Assembly: GCA_964551925.1 (NCBI GenBank) | Contig: CAZKFA010000002.1 | Location: 3,623 to 67,622 of the forward strand | Source of the DNA: CAZKFA01 sp964551925 | GTDB lineage: Bacteria; Cyanobacteriota; Vampirovibrionia; LMEP-6097 | DNA length: 64,000 nt | Reading direction: 5' to 3' | Shown: positions 8,143 to 16,491 of the stretch, piece by piece | Position numbering within the stretch: position 1 is the first letter of the stretch | How the letters are laid out: every line of letters begins with the position of its first letter | Program-made: the position numbers and the translations under genes | Notes under the pieces: model-generated | What the model was told of the DNA's origin: nothing | Databases searched by the model: none | Seen by the model: the letters and a program-made list of their open reading frames with translations, nothing else

Positions 8143-10581
8143 ATGAAATTATCCTACAACTGGCTTGCTGATTTTGTTGATCTTGATGGGATCAAGCTTG
8201 ATGATTTAGCTGAGAATTTAACCATGAAGGCTTTTGAAGTTGAGGAGATTAAGCCTTTTCGTAAAATTATAGATCCTAAAGTAGTTTTGGGTGAGATTTT
8301 GGAGATAACCAAGCACCCTGATGCTGATAAATTACAAGTTACTAAGACCACCATCGGTTCTGAGACACTCCAGATAGTTTGTGGTGCTACTAATATTCAA
8401 GTCGGGCAGAAGGTTCCAGTGGCTACTGTTGGAGCTGCTGTTACTAATCGTCATGATGCCAGTGAGCTCAAAATTACTAAATCCAAAATTCGTGGAGTTG
8501 AGAGCTTTGGTATGCTCTGTTCTCCTGCTGAATTGGGTTTGGATATAGATAGTGATGGTATTTATATACTTAATGATTTTACCGCTAAGCTTGGCACCCC
8601 GATCAGTCAAGTTCTAGGACAGGAACAAGATTATATTATAGAAGTCGGCGCCAGATCCAATCGTGGTGATGCTTTGTCGGTCTTAGGGCAGGCACGTGAA
8701 TTAGCTGCGGTGCTTGATCGCAAGTTTAATGATCGCACTATTACTAGCGTGCAGTTTGATAAATCTGTTCCAGTAATTGAACCTAAGATCGCAAACATTG
8801 ATGATTGTAAATTATTCTATACCGTTGCGATTAATAATGTTTCTATAAGGCAATCACCACAATGGTTACAAGATCGTATCAATGCCATGGGGATTAAGTC
8901 TATTAACAATGTAGTTGATATTAGTAATTTTGTTTTACTTGAAATGGGACAGCCAATGCATTTCTACGATAGAGATAGGCTAAAGGGCTCAGTACTAACT
9001 GTGCGCCGTGCTAAGGCTAAGGAGACTATTACTACGCTTGAAGAGCGTACTCATGAACTTAGCGAGATTAATTTAGTTATCGCCGATACAGCTAGCCCAG
9101 TGTCTCTCGCTGGTGTTATGGGTGGACTTGACTCAGCGATTAGTGATCAAACTCGCAATATTGTTATAGAAGTTGCTGTCTTTAATCCAGCTACAGTGCG
9201 TCGCAGTGCTAGAGCTGCTGGAGTTGAATCAGAGTCTAAGAGGCGGTTTGAGCGTGGAGTCGACTTGTCGCATAGTAAACAAGCCTTGTTCAGAGCTATT
9301 GAATTATTAGTAGAACACGCTAGTCCAACTGGAGCGAAGTTACAAGTTGGTGAGATCCAAATGGCTGGTGCTGAGCAAGCCAAGCAAACAATAGTAACTT
9401 TAAGAATAGAACAAGTCAAGCATATCCTAGGAGTCGATTTGAGTGAAGATGCTATCGTTGCATTGCTGGCTAAATTACAAATCAAAAAAGTTTCTAGTAA
9501 ATCTGGTCAAATAGAGTTTAGCGTGCCGTTTTTTAGGGTTAATGATATTACCAGAGAGATCGATTTGATCGAGGAGATCGCTCGAATCTATGGCTATGAT
9601 GCAATCCCAGTTAGGGTTCCAGGGACTAGTGTCTCCGTCGTTGCGAGCCATGAAGTAGTGCGGCAATCCACTCCTAAGTCCATTCTGATTGCTGCTGGTT
9701 TCTCTGAAGCAATCTTGAGTAGCTTGATTGGTGATACTCTGGCGTGTTTGGATGAGCAGTCAGATCTTTTATTACACGGAACCGTTGATACATTGAGAGT
9801 AGAGATGGACAACCCACTCTCTGTTGAACACAGGGTTTTGCGCAAGACCATGCTGCCGGGATTATTACAGGCAGCTGCTCGCAATTATGCTTATGATAGG
9901 AGTGCTGATATCAAGCTCTTTGAATTTGGCAAAATATATTCTTTGAACAAGTCAGCTAAGCCAGTCAGAGAAGATGTTATAGAGAAGGCTAATATTGCTG
10001 CTGTTATGGTTCTCAATGAAACTTCATGGGCTCAAAAAGACCTTGCTGATAATTTCTATCAATTTAAAACTATAGTCGAGAATTTATTCCCAGAAGCTAA
10101 ATTCAGTTCTTTAACTGAAGTGCAGGCTGTGCTGCATCCGGGAATCTCAGCAGAGATAAAGATTAAAGAGCGCGGCAAGGAGATCAAGGTCGGTGTGATT
10201 GGCAAGATACATCCGAGTCTTGCTAAAGCCTGGGATCTACCACCAGAGACTTATTTGTTTGAGACAGCTTCGCCGCAAGCTAAGCAAATTAAATTCAAGC
10301 CAATCGCGAACACCCCGATCGTTGAGCGGGATATCACAGTGGATAGCACTCTGGATCTTACGGCACAATCAGTAATTGATTTGCTGACTAAGCACACGTC
10401 TAAGGATTTGGTCCAGATTACTATAGTGAGTGTTTATCATAGAGAAACTAGTAAAAGTACTAGTTTTAGGCTGAAATGGCAGTCAGAGACTGAGACCCTT
10501 TCTGGTGAGCTGATTGACAAGGAGATAAGTGATCTCAAAGCCTTGCTAGGGCAAGAACTTAACGTTACATTTAGAGAATAG
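8143..10581 (+). CDS. pheT: Phenylalanine-tRNA ligase beta subunit
   Basis: Beta subunit of the alpha2-beta2 PheRS. At 812 residues it is full length. It has an N-terminal EMAP/tRNA-binding domain (HPDADKLQVTKT and CGATN, about 47-90), the B3/B4 editing domain (about 200-400, with SIKSINNVVDISNFVLLEMGQPMHFYD), the B5 domain, the class II core-like region with EIARIYGYDAIP, and a C-terminal FDX-ACB (anticodon-binding) domain from about 720. pheS is not adjacent, so the two subunit genes are split here. The promoter is of the leaderless type. The stop codon touches the left end of dispersed element copy B. Confidence 0.95.
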   Translation: MKLSYNWLADFVDLDGIKLDDLAENLTMKAFEVEEIKPFRKIIDPKVVLGEILEITKHPDADKLQVTKTTIGSETLQIVCGATNIQVGQKVPVATVGAAVTNRHDASELKITKSKIRGVESFGMLCSPAELGLDIDSDGIYILNDFTAKLGTPISQVLGQEQDYIIEVGARSNRGDALSVLGQARELAAVLDRKFNDRTITSVQFDKSVPVIEPKIANIDDCKLFYTVAINNVSIRQSPQWLQDRINAMGIKSINNVVDISNFVLLEMGQPMHFYDRDRLKGSVLTVRRAKAKETITTLEERTHELSEINLVIADTASPVSLAGVMGGLDSAISDQTRNIVIEVAVFNPATVRRSARAAGVESESKRRFERGVDLSHSKQALFRAIELLVEHASPTGAKLQVGEIQMAGAEQAKQTIVTLRIEQVKHILGVDLSEDAIVALLAKLQIKKVSSKSGQIEFSVPFFRVNDITREIDLIEEIARIYGYDAIPVRVPGTSVSVVASHEVVRQSTPKSILIAAGFSEAILSSLIGDTLACLDEQSDLLLHGTVDTLRVEMDNPLSVEHRVLRKTMLPGLLQAAARNYAYDRSADIKLFEFGKIYSLNKSAKPVREDVIEKANIAAVMVLNETSWAQKDLADNFYQFKTIVENLFPEAKFSSLTEVQAVLHPGISAEIKIKERGKEIKVGVIGKIHPSLAKAWDLPPETYLFETASPQAKQIKFKPIANTPIVERDITVDSTLDLTAQSVIDLLTKHTSKDLVQITIVSVYHRETSKSTSFRLKWQSETETLSGELIDKEISDLKALLGQELNVTFRE

Positions 10582-10701
10582 CCCCGTTGCGCAAGCCCGA
10601 TAACTGCGTTATACTCATTTCTCAGAAGCATCATTGATGAAATAGTCAACTCAGCTTCTTCGAAATTCGCAAGCCTTGTTCTCGGACTTGCGTAACTGGG
10701 C
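10581..10701. repeat. Dispersed ~120-bp structured element, copy B
   Basis: The 15-base ends GCCCCGTTGCGCAAG and CTTGCGTAACTGGGC pair with two mismatches, one of them a G:T wobble. The interior matches copy A (4633-4752) in several blocks, but the paired ends have a different sequence from copy A. Conserved pairing with changed sequence points to a structured RNA or DNA hairpin. It lies between pheT and the 10710 gene. Confidence 0.7.
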
Positions 10702-10709
10702 TAATAGCG

Positions 10710-11606
10710 ATGTCTAACATACGATTTAATCTAAAATTCCTGACTAATGTTTTAGTGATAACGCTTGTTGCCGTTGTGCTCTTGCCTTTTGTTGCGCAGA
10801 TTAACAAAACCTTACCTCTACTCAGCATCCTGCTTTCAGAAGTCGCAATTGTTTATTTAGCAGCTTTATTTTATTTCCCAGATGTCAGTGTTGGTGAAGT
10901 TATTCGTCGAGGGACTTTTTATTTGTTTTTTATTGCGACGGTTTTTACGTTAGCAAGTTTTGTTCCATTGGATTCTAAGTTTAAGTTGATTACTTTTGTT
11001 TATAGCAATATAAATACTTGGACAGGCAGTGTCAATGTCAATCTACTAGCCTTTTTGGCACTTAATTTAATTACTTGTGTAACTTTTGGTAATGAGTTTA
11101 AAGAACTTGAGAAAGATTCTAGTTTTGAACGCAGATGGAAAGACCAAATGACCCAGAAGCATCAAGAGGATATTTTTGTACGCAAAGTCAAAAAAGAAGT
11201 CGATTCTTTGTTTGATGTTTACCTGCAAGATTTAGAAGGTGATGCTACTAGTTCTACTCTTGAAGAGATGGAGCAAATATTATTAACTAATTTACCAGAG
11301 TCAATTAATGCTGCGATTTGTGTTGATAATAATGGCGATGTGCTAGAAGAAAGTTTGTTTAAGTGGCCACAAGCCAATCATAGTGAGCTTTTGGCAAACT
11401 TTCAGAAGCAGGATATTAACTCGCTAAATCTTGGTAGTGGTAAACTATGTCAGATGGTTTTTAAGCAAGGAGATTCTTGGTATATTGTTGCTAAATATCA
11501 TGGCAAATATTTAATGCTTGCTACTAAAGCTGAGGACATGAGTCCATTATTAGAGACAAGCTTTAAAGTATTTAAAGCAATGCATTATCAGACCAAAGTT
11601 TCATGA
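10710..11606 (+). CDS. Membrane protein with cytoplasmic C-terminal domain, possibly roadblock-like
   Basis: The N-terminal third holds about four membrane helices (residues roughly 10-30, 34-50, 62-85, 100-120). A charged helical linker follows, then a C-terminal alpha/beta domain. The segment INAAICVDNNGDVLEES and the later YHGKYLMLATKAEDM resemble Roadblock/LC7-type folds, which often serve small GTPase or motility regulators; this is a resemblance, not a firm assignment. The stop overlaps the map start (ATGA), so the two genes are coupled. Confidence 0.6.
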   Translation: MSNIRFNLKFLTNVLVITLVAVVLLPFVAQINKTLPLLSILLSEVAIVYLAALFYFPDVSVGEVIRRGTFYLFFIATVFTLASFVPLDSKFKLITFVYSNINTWTGSVNVNLLAFLALNLITCVTFGNEFKELEKDSSFERRWKDQMTQKHQEDIFVRKVKKEVDSLFDVYLQDLEGDATSSTLEEMEQILLTNLPESINAAICVDNNGDVLEESLFKWPQANHSELLANFQKQDINSLNLGSGKLCQMVFKQGDSWYIVAKYHGKYLMLATKAEDMSPLLETSFKVFKAMHYQTKVS

Positions 11607-12421
11607 CCGCACCACTCTGTATTTTTGAGCCTTCTCAGTACGATATGATTCGTGAGGCTGGACGTTTGGCGGGTGAAGTTTTACATTTAACTGGTGAACG
11701 TGTGAAGCCGGGTGTTACGCCGTTGGAGCTTGATGAGTTCGCGGAGACTTGGATTCGTGAGCAAGGACATATTCCTACTTTTAAGGGGTATTTAGATTTT
11801 CCCAATACGCTCTGTATCTCAATCAATGAGCATATCGTACATGGCATTCCACATTCTCACCCACTCAAAGAAGGCGACATAGTAAGCATAGATGTCGGGG
11901 TGACTGTGATTGATAGATTCAAGAGTGCTGATTTTAAATATGTTGGTGATAACGCCTTTACTTTTCCTTGCGGACAAGTAAGTCCAAAAGTTGCGCGCTT
12001 GCTAGAACATACCAACGAAGGTCTGTGGGCGGGTATCGATGCTATCGCTGCGGGCAAGCATATTAGTGATATCGCGCGAGCGGTAGAGAATATTGCACGG
12101 ACTAATCGCTATGGTAATGTCAGAGAGTTTGGTGGACATGGAGTTGGACCGAGTTATCACAGTGAACCTTTCATACCTAATTTTGCGGATTTCTTCAATC
12201 ATTACAAAGACACGGAGATACAAGCTGGTATGGTGCTGGCAATAGAGCCGATGTTTAACCTTGGTAATTCAGCGATTAATAAACACCGCGATGGCTGGAC
12301 TATTAGTACAGCTGACCGCAAGCCGTCAGCTCACTTCGAACACGAAGTCTTGGTTAGAGCCGATGGAATAGAAGTTATAACTGATGTGCGTAATACTCGA
12401 GGCTGGAGACTGCTCAGCTGA
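11603..12421 (+). CDS. map: Methionine aminopeptidase, type I
   Basis: Removes N-terminal Met from nascent proteins. Metal ligands are recognisable: Asp in SIDVGV, Asp in GDNAFTF, His in GGHGVG, Glu in AIEPMF and Glu in FEHEVLV. The conserved His of VHGIP is also present. Compared with E. coli the loop between the two Asp ligands is a few residues longer (TVIDRFKSADFKYVGD). Translation is coupled to the preceding membrane gene. It lies just upstream of infA, the order common in ribosomal protein clusters, although a separate infA promoter is seen. Confidence 0.93.
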   Translation: MTAPLCIFEPSQYDMIREAGRLAGEVLHLTGERVKPGVTPLELDEFAETWIREQGHIPTFKGYLDFPNTLCISINEHIVHGIPHSHPLKEGDIVSIDVGVTVIDRFKSADFKYVGDNAFTFPCGQVSPKVARLLEHTNEGLWAGIDAIAAGKHISDIARAVENIARTNRYGNVREFGGHGVGPSYHSEPFIPNFADFFNHYKDTEIQAGMVLAIEPMFNLGNSAINKHRDGWTISTADRKPSAHFEHEVLVRADGIEVITDVRNTRGWRLLS

Positions 12422-12431
12422 ATCGCATTAA

Positions 12432-12469
12432 CCTTATAGTAGCACTATAGGGTTGCCTCGTGCTATGAT
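12432..12469 (+). promoter_or_regulatory. infA promoter with palindrome
   Basis: CCTTATAGT (12432-12440) and ACTATAGGG (12444-12452) form an imperfect palindrome with the same half-site as the one upstream of pheT. TATGAT (12464-12469) ends 8 bases before the GTG start of infA, so transcription should begin at the start codon. Confidence 0.55.
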
Positions 12470-12477
12470 TTGCCTGA

Positions 12478-12726
12478 GTGCCTAAAGATATCATAGAAAT
12501 GGAAGGTAAAGTCCTTGAAACTGTTCAAGGAGCTAAGTTCATTGTTGAGTTAGATAATGGGCATAAAGTTCTTGCTAATATTTCTGGTAAAATAAGAAAA
12601 AATTATATTAAGATAATCCCTGGCGATCGTGTTAAGGTAGAACTTAGTCCTTATGATTTGAGTGTTGGAAGAATTACTTATCGTTCTTTTGCTCGTAGGG
12701 CTGCTGACACTGAAGAAGACGAGTAA
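12478..12726 (+). CDS. infA: Translation initiation factor IF-1
   Basis: Small OB-fold protein that occupies the ribosomal A site during initiation. The 82-residue sequence has the expected MEGKVLETVQGAKFIVELDNGHKV start and the GDRVKVELSPYDL-GRITYR end, with an acidic C-terminal tail longer than usual (AADTEEDE). The start codon is GTG, eight bases after a TATGAT hexamer, so its own mRNA would be leaderless. It is followed by rpmJ after 142 bases. Confidence 0.95.
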   Translation: MPKDIIEMEGKVLETVQGAKFIVELDNGHKVLANISGKIRKNYIKIIPGDRVKVELSPYDLSVGRITYRSFARRAADTEEDE

Positions 12727-12828
12727 TTATTACGGGAAACTTAAACCTTTTTAAATCAGCCGAAAAAAACATTAAATTTTTATGATACTTTGTATGCCCG
12801 TGTTATTATCGACACTTCGTTAAGCACT

Positions 12829-12849
12829 TTGACTTATGATTGAAGTCAA
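12829..12849 (+). promoter_or_regulatory. Palindrome in the rpmJ leader
   Basis: TTGACTT and AAGTCAA flank a 7-base centre that contains TATGAT overlapping the left arm. The inverted repeat could be a leader hairpin or an operator covering a promoter for the rpmJ-rplQ operon. The half-site resembles that of the FNR-like site at 25913, but the spacer is longer. Confidence 0.35.
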
Positions 12850-12868
12850 TACGTTTTGAGGTTAGTAA

Positions 12869-12982
12869 ATGAAAGTCAGATCATCAGTAAAGAAAATTTG
12901 TAGTAAGTGTAAAGTAGTGAAACGCGGTGGCCGCGTTATGGTTATATGTGAGAACCCAAAACATAAGCAAAGGCAAGGATAA
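12869..12982 (+). CDS. rpmJ: 50S ribosomal protein L36
   Basis: The 37-residue protein begins MKVRSSVKKICSKCKVVKRG and ends HKQRQG. It has the zinc-binding C-x2-C (Cys11, Cys14), then Cys27 and His32 of the zinc ribbon form of L36. It is located between infA and rpsM as in most bacteria. Confidence 0.95.
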   Translation: MKVRSSVKKICSKCKVVKRGGRVMVICENPKHKQRQG

Positions 12983-12990
12983 TTAGTTTT

Positions 12991-13368
12991 ATGGCAAGAA
13001 TAGCTGGAGTAGATCTACCTAATAAAAGAATAGTGATTGCACTAACTTATATATATGGTATTGGTGTAGTTAAATCAAAGAAAATTTTGGCGGAAGCTGG
13101 AATTAGTGAGGATATTAGAGCTCATAAATTAACGGAAGATGACCTTGGAAAGATTCGTGACATCATTCGTGCGATGAAGGTTGAAGGTGATTTACGTAGA
13201 GAAGTTGGCCTCAACATGAAACGTCTTATTGAGATTAATTGCTACAGAGGTCAGAGACACCGTCGCGGTCTGCCTTGTAGAGGTCAAAGAACGAGAACGA
13301 ATTCTAGAACTAGACGTGGTAAGAAGCGTGTTGCTGTACCAGGTAAGAAAGTAGTTACTAAGAAATAA
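12991..13368 (+). CDS. rpsM: 30S ribosomal protein S13
   Basis: Head protein of the small subunit, contacting 16S rRNA, tRNA and the L5/L31 bridge. The 125-residue sequence is canonical: MARIAGVDLPNKRIVIALTYIYGIG, helical middle, YRGQRHRRGLPCRGQRTRTNSRTRRG and a lysine-rich tail. It starts eight bases after rpmJ and 17 bases before rpsK in the same operon. Confidence 0.97.
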   Translation: MARIAGVDLPNKRIVIALTYIYGIGVVKSKKILAEAGISEDIRAHKLTEDDLGKIRDIIRAMKVEGDLRREVGLNMKRLIEINCYRGQRHRRGLPCRGQRTRTNSRTRRGKKRVAVPGKKVVTKK

Positions 13369-13385
13369 ATAAATTAGGAAAAGTT

Positions 13386-13820
13386 ATGGCAGAGAAAGAA
13401 GATAAGAAAAAAACAACAGATGTGGCAGAAGCCGCAAAATCTACTAAAGGTAAAAAGAAAAATAAGAAAAATGTCGTTAGCGGCATAGTTCATATTAGCT
13501 CTACTTTTAATAACACTATTATTACCATTACTGATGCTGCGGGTAACGCACTGGCAGCAGGTTCAGCTGGTATGGCTGGGTTCAAAGGCTCTAAGAAAAG
13601 CACTCCGTTTGCAGCACAATTAGCAGCTGAAACAGCAGCGCGTAAGGCTGTTGAGCGTTTTGGTTTACAAAAAGTAGAAGTTAGAGTTAGTGGTCCTGGT
13701 GCTGGTAGAGAGACAGCAACTAGAGCATTACAATTCGCTGGTTTGCAGATTACATCTATCGCTGATGTAACTCCATTGCCGCACAATGGTTGTAGAGCAC
13801 CGAAACCACGCAGAGTATAG
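13386..13820 (+). CDS. rpsK: 30S ribosomal protein S11
   Basis: Platform protein of the 30S subunit. The conserved body starts at VSGIVHISSTFNNTIITITD (about residue 31) and ends VTPLPHNGCRAPKPRRV. The first 30 residues form a lysine-rich extension (AEKEDKKKTTDVAEAAKS...), longer than in E. coli. It is in the rpsM-rpsK-rpoA order, without rpsD between rpsK and rpoA, as in Cyanobacteria and some other phyla. Confidence 0.97.
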   Translation: MAEKEDKKKTTDVAEAAKSTKGKKKNKKNVVSGIVHISSTFNNTIITITDAAGNALAAGSAGMAGFKGSKKSTPFAAQLAAETAARKAVERFGLQKVEVRVSGPGAGRETATRALQFAGLQITSIADVTPLPHNGCRAPKPRRV

Positions 13821-13842
13821 AGAGAAGGAAGGGTTAATAATT

Positions 13843-14817
13843 ATGAATATCGAATTGAAAATCGCAGTTGAAGAAAAAGTCCAAGCAGACGGTACTATCA
13901 GAGGAACCGTTACTATGCACCCTCTATACAGAGGCTTCGGACACACTATTGGTAATACTTTGAGAAGAATGCTTCTAGGTAGAATCAAAGGCTCTGCTGT
14001 TACTCATGTACGTATCGAAGGCGTGAACCATGAGTTCACTTCGTTGAATGGTGTATCAGAAGATATTCTTAATATCATTTTGAACCTTAAAGGTCTTGTA
14101 GTTAAAATGCACACAGATGACACTCGTACATTGTCTTTGAGAGCATCTGGTCAAGGTATGGTTACTGCTGCTCAAATCGAGTGCCCAAATGATGTTGAGA
14201 TCATCAACAAGGATTTGGAAATTGCAAACCTAGCTGGTGATGGTAAGTTGAATCTAGAGATTGTTGTTGCTAAAGGTTACGGTTATGTACCTTCTGAAGA
14301 GCATGAGAAATCTCAATCAGTAGATGTAATCCCTGTTGATTCAGTGTTTATGCCTGTTAAGAACGTTGCTTACTCTGTTGAACCAATCAGCATGACTGGT
14401 GAAGCATCTAAGCTTGATAAATTAGTTCTTGACCTATGGTCAGATGGTTCTATCTCTATTAACGAAGCGGTTGGTCAAGCAGCAGCTCAATTAGTTGAGT
14501 TGATGAACCCACTTATTTTCTACACGGGTCAAAAAGTTGGCGTTATCAAAACTGTTGATGAGACTGAGCATAAGAAAGAAGAGTCGCAAGACAATACTTC
14601 AGGTGTCAGTGTTGAAGAACTTGAGTTATCAGTACGTTCTTACAACTGCTTGAAGCGTGCTAATATAAACAGTTTGGCCGATTTACTTACCTTGAGTGAT
14701 ATTGATTTGATGAATATCAAAAACTTTGGTAAGAAATCAGCAGAAGAAGTTTTAGACAAGTTACAAGCAATGGGCTATAACTTGCGCGGCACTAAAGGTA
14801 GATCGATGGCTGCTTAA
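13843..14817 (+). CDS. rpoA: RNA polymerase alpha subunit
   Basis: The 324-residue subunit has the N-terminal assembly domain (PLYRGFGHTIGNTLRRMLLG, HEFTSLNGVSEDILNIILNLK) and the C-terminal domain that contacts UP elements and activators (ELELSVRSYNCLKRANINSLADLL, KNFGKKSAEEVLDKL). The start is the ATG after a GAAGGAAGGG Shine-Dalgarno; a longer frame overlapping rpsK is rejected. The linker is lengthened by acidic residues (DETEHKKEESQDN). Confidence 0.97.
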   Translation: MNIELKIAVEEKVQADGTIRGTVTMHPLYRGFGHTIGNTLRRMLLGRIKGSAVTHVRIEGVNHEFTSLNGVSEDILNIILNLKGLVVKMHTDDTRTLSLRASGQGMVTAAQIECPNDVEIINKDLEIANLAGDGKLNLEIVVAKGYGYVPSEEHEKSQSVDVIPVDSVFMPVKNVAYSVEPISMTGEASKLDKLVLDLWSDGSISINEAVGQAAAQLVELMNPLIFYTGQKVGVIKTVDETEHKKEESQDNTSGVSVEELELSVRSYNCLKRANINSLADLLTLSDIDLMNIKNFGKKSAEEVLDKLQAMGYNLRGTKGRSMAA

Positions 14818-14835
14818 TTTAAACGAGGAAAAGTT

Positions 14836-15186
14836 ATGAGACACGGATGTAAAAGACATAAATTAAGTAGACCTGCTGACCAGCGTAAAGCTGTGTTAAG
14901 AGCACTTACTACTAGCTTATTGCGCGAGAAGCAAATCAGCACTACTCTATCGAATGCTAAGGCGATGTCAGCAGTGGTTGACAAATTAATCACTCTTGCT
15001 CGTCGTGGGGATCTGCATGCGCGTAGGCAAGTAGCTTCCTATGTTCTTGATAAAGCTGTAGTTGCTGATGTATTTTCAGCAACAGCAGAGCGTTATAAAG
15101 ATCGTAGTTCAGGTTTCACACGTATTGTTAAGAATGGCTTCCGTCGTGGTGATAATACAGCTTTAGCGATTATTCAATTAGTTTAG
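14836..15186 (+). CDS. rplQ: 50S ribosomal protein L17
   Basis: The 116-residue protein is of canonical length, with MRHGCKRHKLSRPADQRKAVLRALTTSLL at the start and RRGDNTALAIIQL at the end. GAGGAAA precedes the ATG. It is the last gene of the ribosomal operon, which is not followed here by truA, rplM or rpsI. Confidence 0.97.
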   Translation: MRHGCKRHKLSRPADQRKAVLRALTTSLLREKQISTTLSNAKAMSAVVDKLITLARRGDLHARRQVASYVLDKAVVADVFSATAERYKDRSSGFTRIVKNGFRRGDNTALAIIQLV

Positions 15187-15214
15187 TAACTCATTTGAGT
15201 CATCTATAAGTTGC

Positions 15215-15691
15215 ATGCCACAGTTAGTTAAACCTAATGCTCAAACCTTTCAGGGACTTTTTGATCTAATTAAATTCTATTCGGACCGTAAGGAAATGTT
15301 GCCGAAGACTCTTGATGAGCTTTATAGGCAAACGCGTGGCTTTAGAATTCTTCTTAATGAGGTTGATGACCTTAGTGAAGTGCCGCAGGTAATTGGTTCA
15401 GCACATTTGGATATTTTTACGCCGCTGCTGGGTGAGATCAAAAGCCTAGCAGTCGCAGAGGCCTTTGCTGGTAAAGGTTATGGAAGGTTACTTGTCGAGG
15501 ATTGCGAGCGCGAGGCGCGTGAATTAGGTCTGAAGAAACTTTTTGTACTAACTTATAAACAAGGATTTTTTGAGAAGCTTGGTTATCATGTAGTTGATAT
15601 CAAAACCCTGCCAGAGAAAGTGTTTCAAGAATGTGTCAAATGTCATTTCTATAATAGTTGTAATGAGATTGCCATGGTAAAGGAGATCTGA
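15215..15691 (+). CDS. N-acetyltransferase, short N-acetylglutamate synthase type
   Basis: A GNAT enzyme of about 158 residues. The pieces KEMLPKTLDELYRQTRGF, IKSLAVAEAFAGKGYGRLLVEDCEREARELGLKKLFVLTY and FFEKLGYHVVDIKTLPEKVFQECVKCHFYNSCNEIAMV follow the stand-alone ArgA-type acetyltransferases that acetylate glutamate for arginine synthesis. The acetyl-CoA loop is GKGYGR. The CxxC-like KCHFYNSC near the end is typical of this subgroup. Its stop overlaps the start of the Ntn hydrolase gene (TGATG), so the two are coupled. Confidence 0.8.
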   Translation: MPQLVKPNAQTFQGLFDLIKFYSDRKEMLPKTLDELYRQTRGFRILLNEVDDLSEVPQVIGSAHLDIFTPLLGEIKSLAVAEAFAGKGYGRLLVEDCEREARELGLKKLFVLTYKQGFFEKLGYHVVDIKTLPEKVFQECVKCHFYNSCNEIAMVKEI

Positions 15692-16491
15692 TGACTATCA
15701 ATGTTGGTATAGCAAGACCACAAGCTTGGCTACTAGCTTCTGATAGTAGAACTAGTAATGCACTGAGATTTTGGAATAGCCCCAAAATCTTCCCTTTAAC
15801 AGGAGCTTGTGTTGCAATGGTAAGAGGATTAGCTAATTTTATAAGAGCATCTGATTTAAATATTATTAGAGACAAGGATGTTCTAGAAGCTGTTCAAAAG
15901 GGTCTTCAAGGAGCTAAGTCATTGGTAACACCAACCCAAGTTGTTAGAGCTGTTCGTCCACACATTCGAGATTTAGTTGCCTGTGATGAGATTGAGTCAA
16001 TGCTATTAAAATTAAGACTTCATGCGGCAACTTGGTCATTTGTAGGCTTTGATTCTAAGAAGGCCCCTTCTTTAATTGAATTAGAATTACCAAATAATAG
16101 AATTGCACATTGTGAGAGGGCTTGTCCTGGGGAATTTTATTTTTTTGAAGGCAGTGGCAGAGCGGTTCTGAGAGATTTTTTGCGAGTAATAGAAAATAAA
16201 CGTACTAGAACTAAATTTGAAAATATAATTTCTCGCAATATTAGAGATAAGGAGCGTAAAGGCAAATTTTTGAAGTTAATGGAACGGGCTGGATCCTTTC
16301 GAGGACTTGCTTTCTTGAAGAATTTAGACATTGAAGAACAGCGCCGGCTATTGAAGGTTTTTTTGGATTTGCTAATATTTTATGATCATCATGCTGAGTC
16401 TTTTAAGAATGAATATACGAGGCGGGGCACTATAGGCGGCCCTGTGAAAACCGCTATTGTAACTCCAGAGGGATCTACGCTGTTTGTATAG
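15691..16491 (+). CDS. Proteasome-like Ntn hydrolase
   Basis: The N-terminus MTINVGIARPQAWLLASDSR matches the start of proteasome beta, HslV, Anbu and BPH proteins. After removal of Met, Thr1 is exposed, Asp17 lies in SDSR, and a Lys sits at position 31 (NSPKIFPL), close to catalytic Lys33 of proteasomes. A GACVAMVRG strand follows. The remaining roughly 200 residues are helical and basic and not familiar. AAGGAG precedes the ATG, and the start overlaps the acetyltransferase stop. The family call is an inference from the catalytic layout; partners and substrates are unknown. Confidence 0.6.
   Translation: MTINVGIARPQAWLLASDSRTSNALRFWNSPKIFPLTGACVAMVRGLANFIRASDLNIIRDKDVLEAVQKGLQGAKSLVTPTQVVRAVRPHIRDLVACDEIESMLLKLRLHAATWSFVGFDSKKAPSLIELELPNNRIAHCERACPGEFYFFEGSGRAVLRDFLRVIENKRTRTKFENIISRNIRDKERKGKFLKLMERAGSFRGLAFLKNLDIEEQRRLLKVFLDLLIFYDHHAESFKNEYTRRGTIGGPVKTAIVTPEGSTLFV

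Noticed and set aside
9147..9485. Minus-strand frame inside pheT, and similar long antisense frames in pheT, aroG, tatD, fumC and the Tad genes
   Set aside because: They lie fully within well-recognised genes on the other strand, with unnatural composition (Ser/Cys-rich) and no ribosome-binding or promoter signals.
13786..13842. Upstream start for rpoA inside rpsK
   Set aside because: A Shine-Dalgarno site and family alignment support the ATG at 13843.
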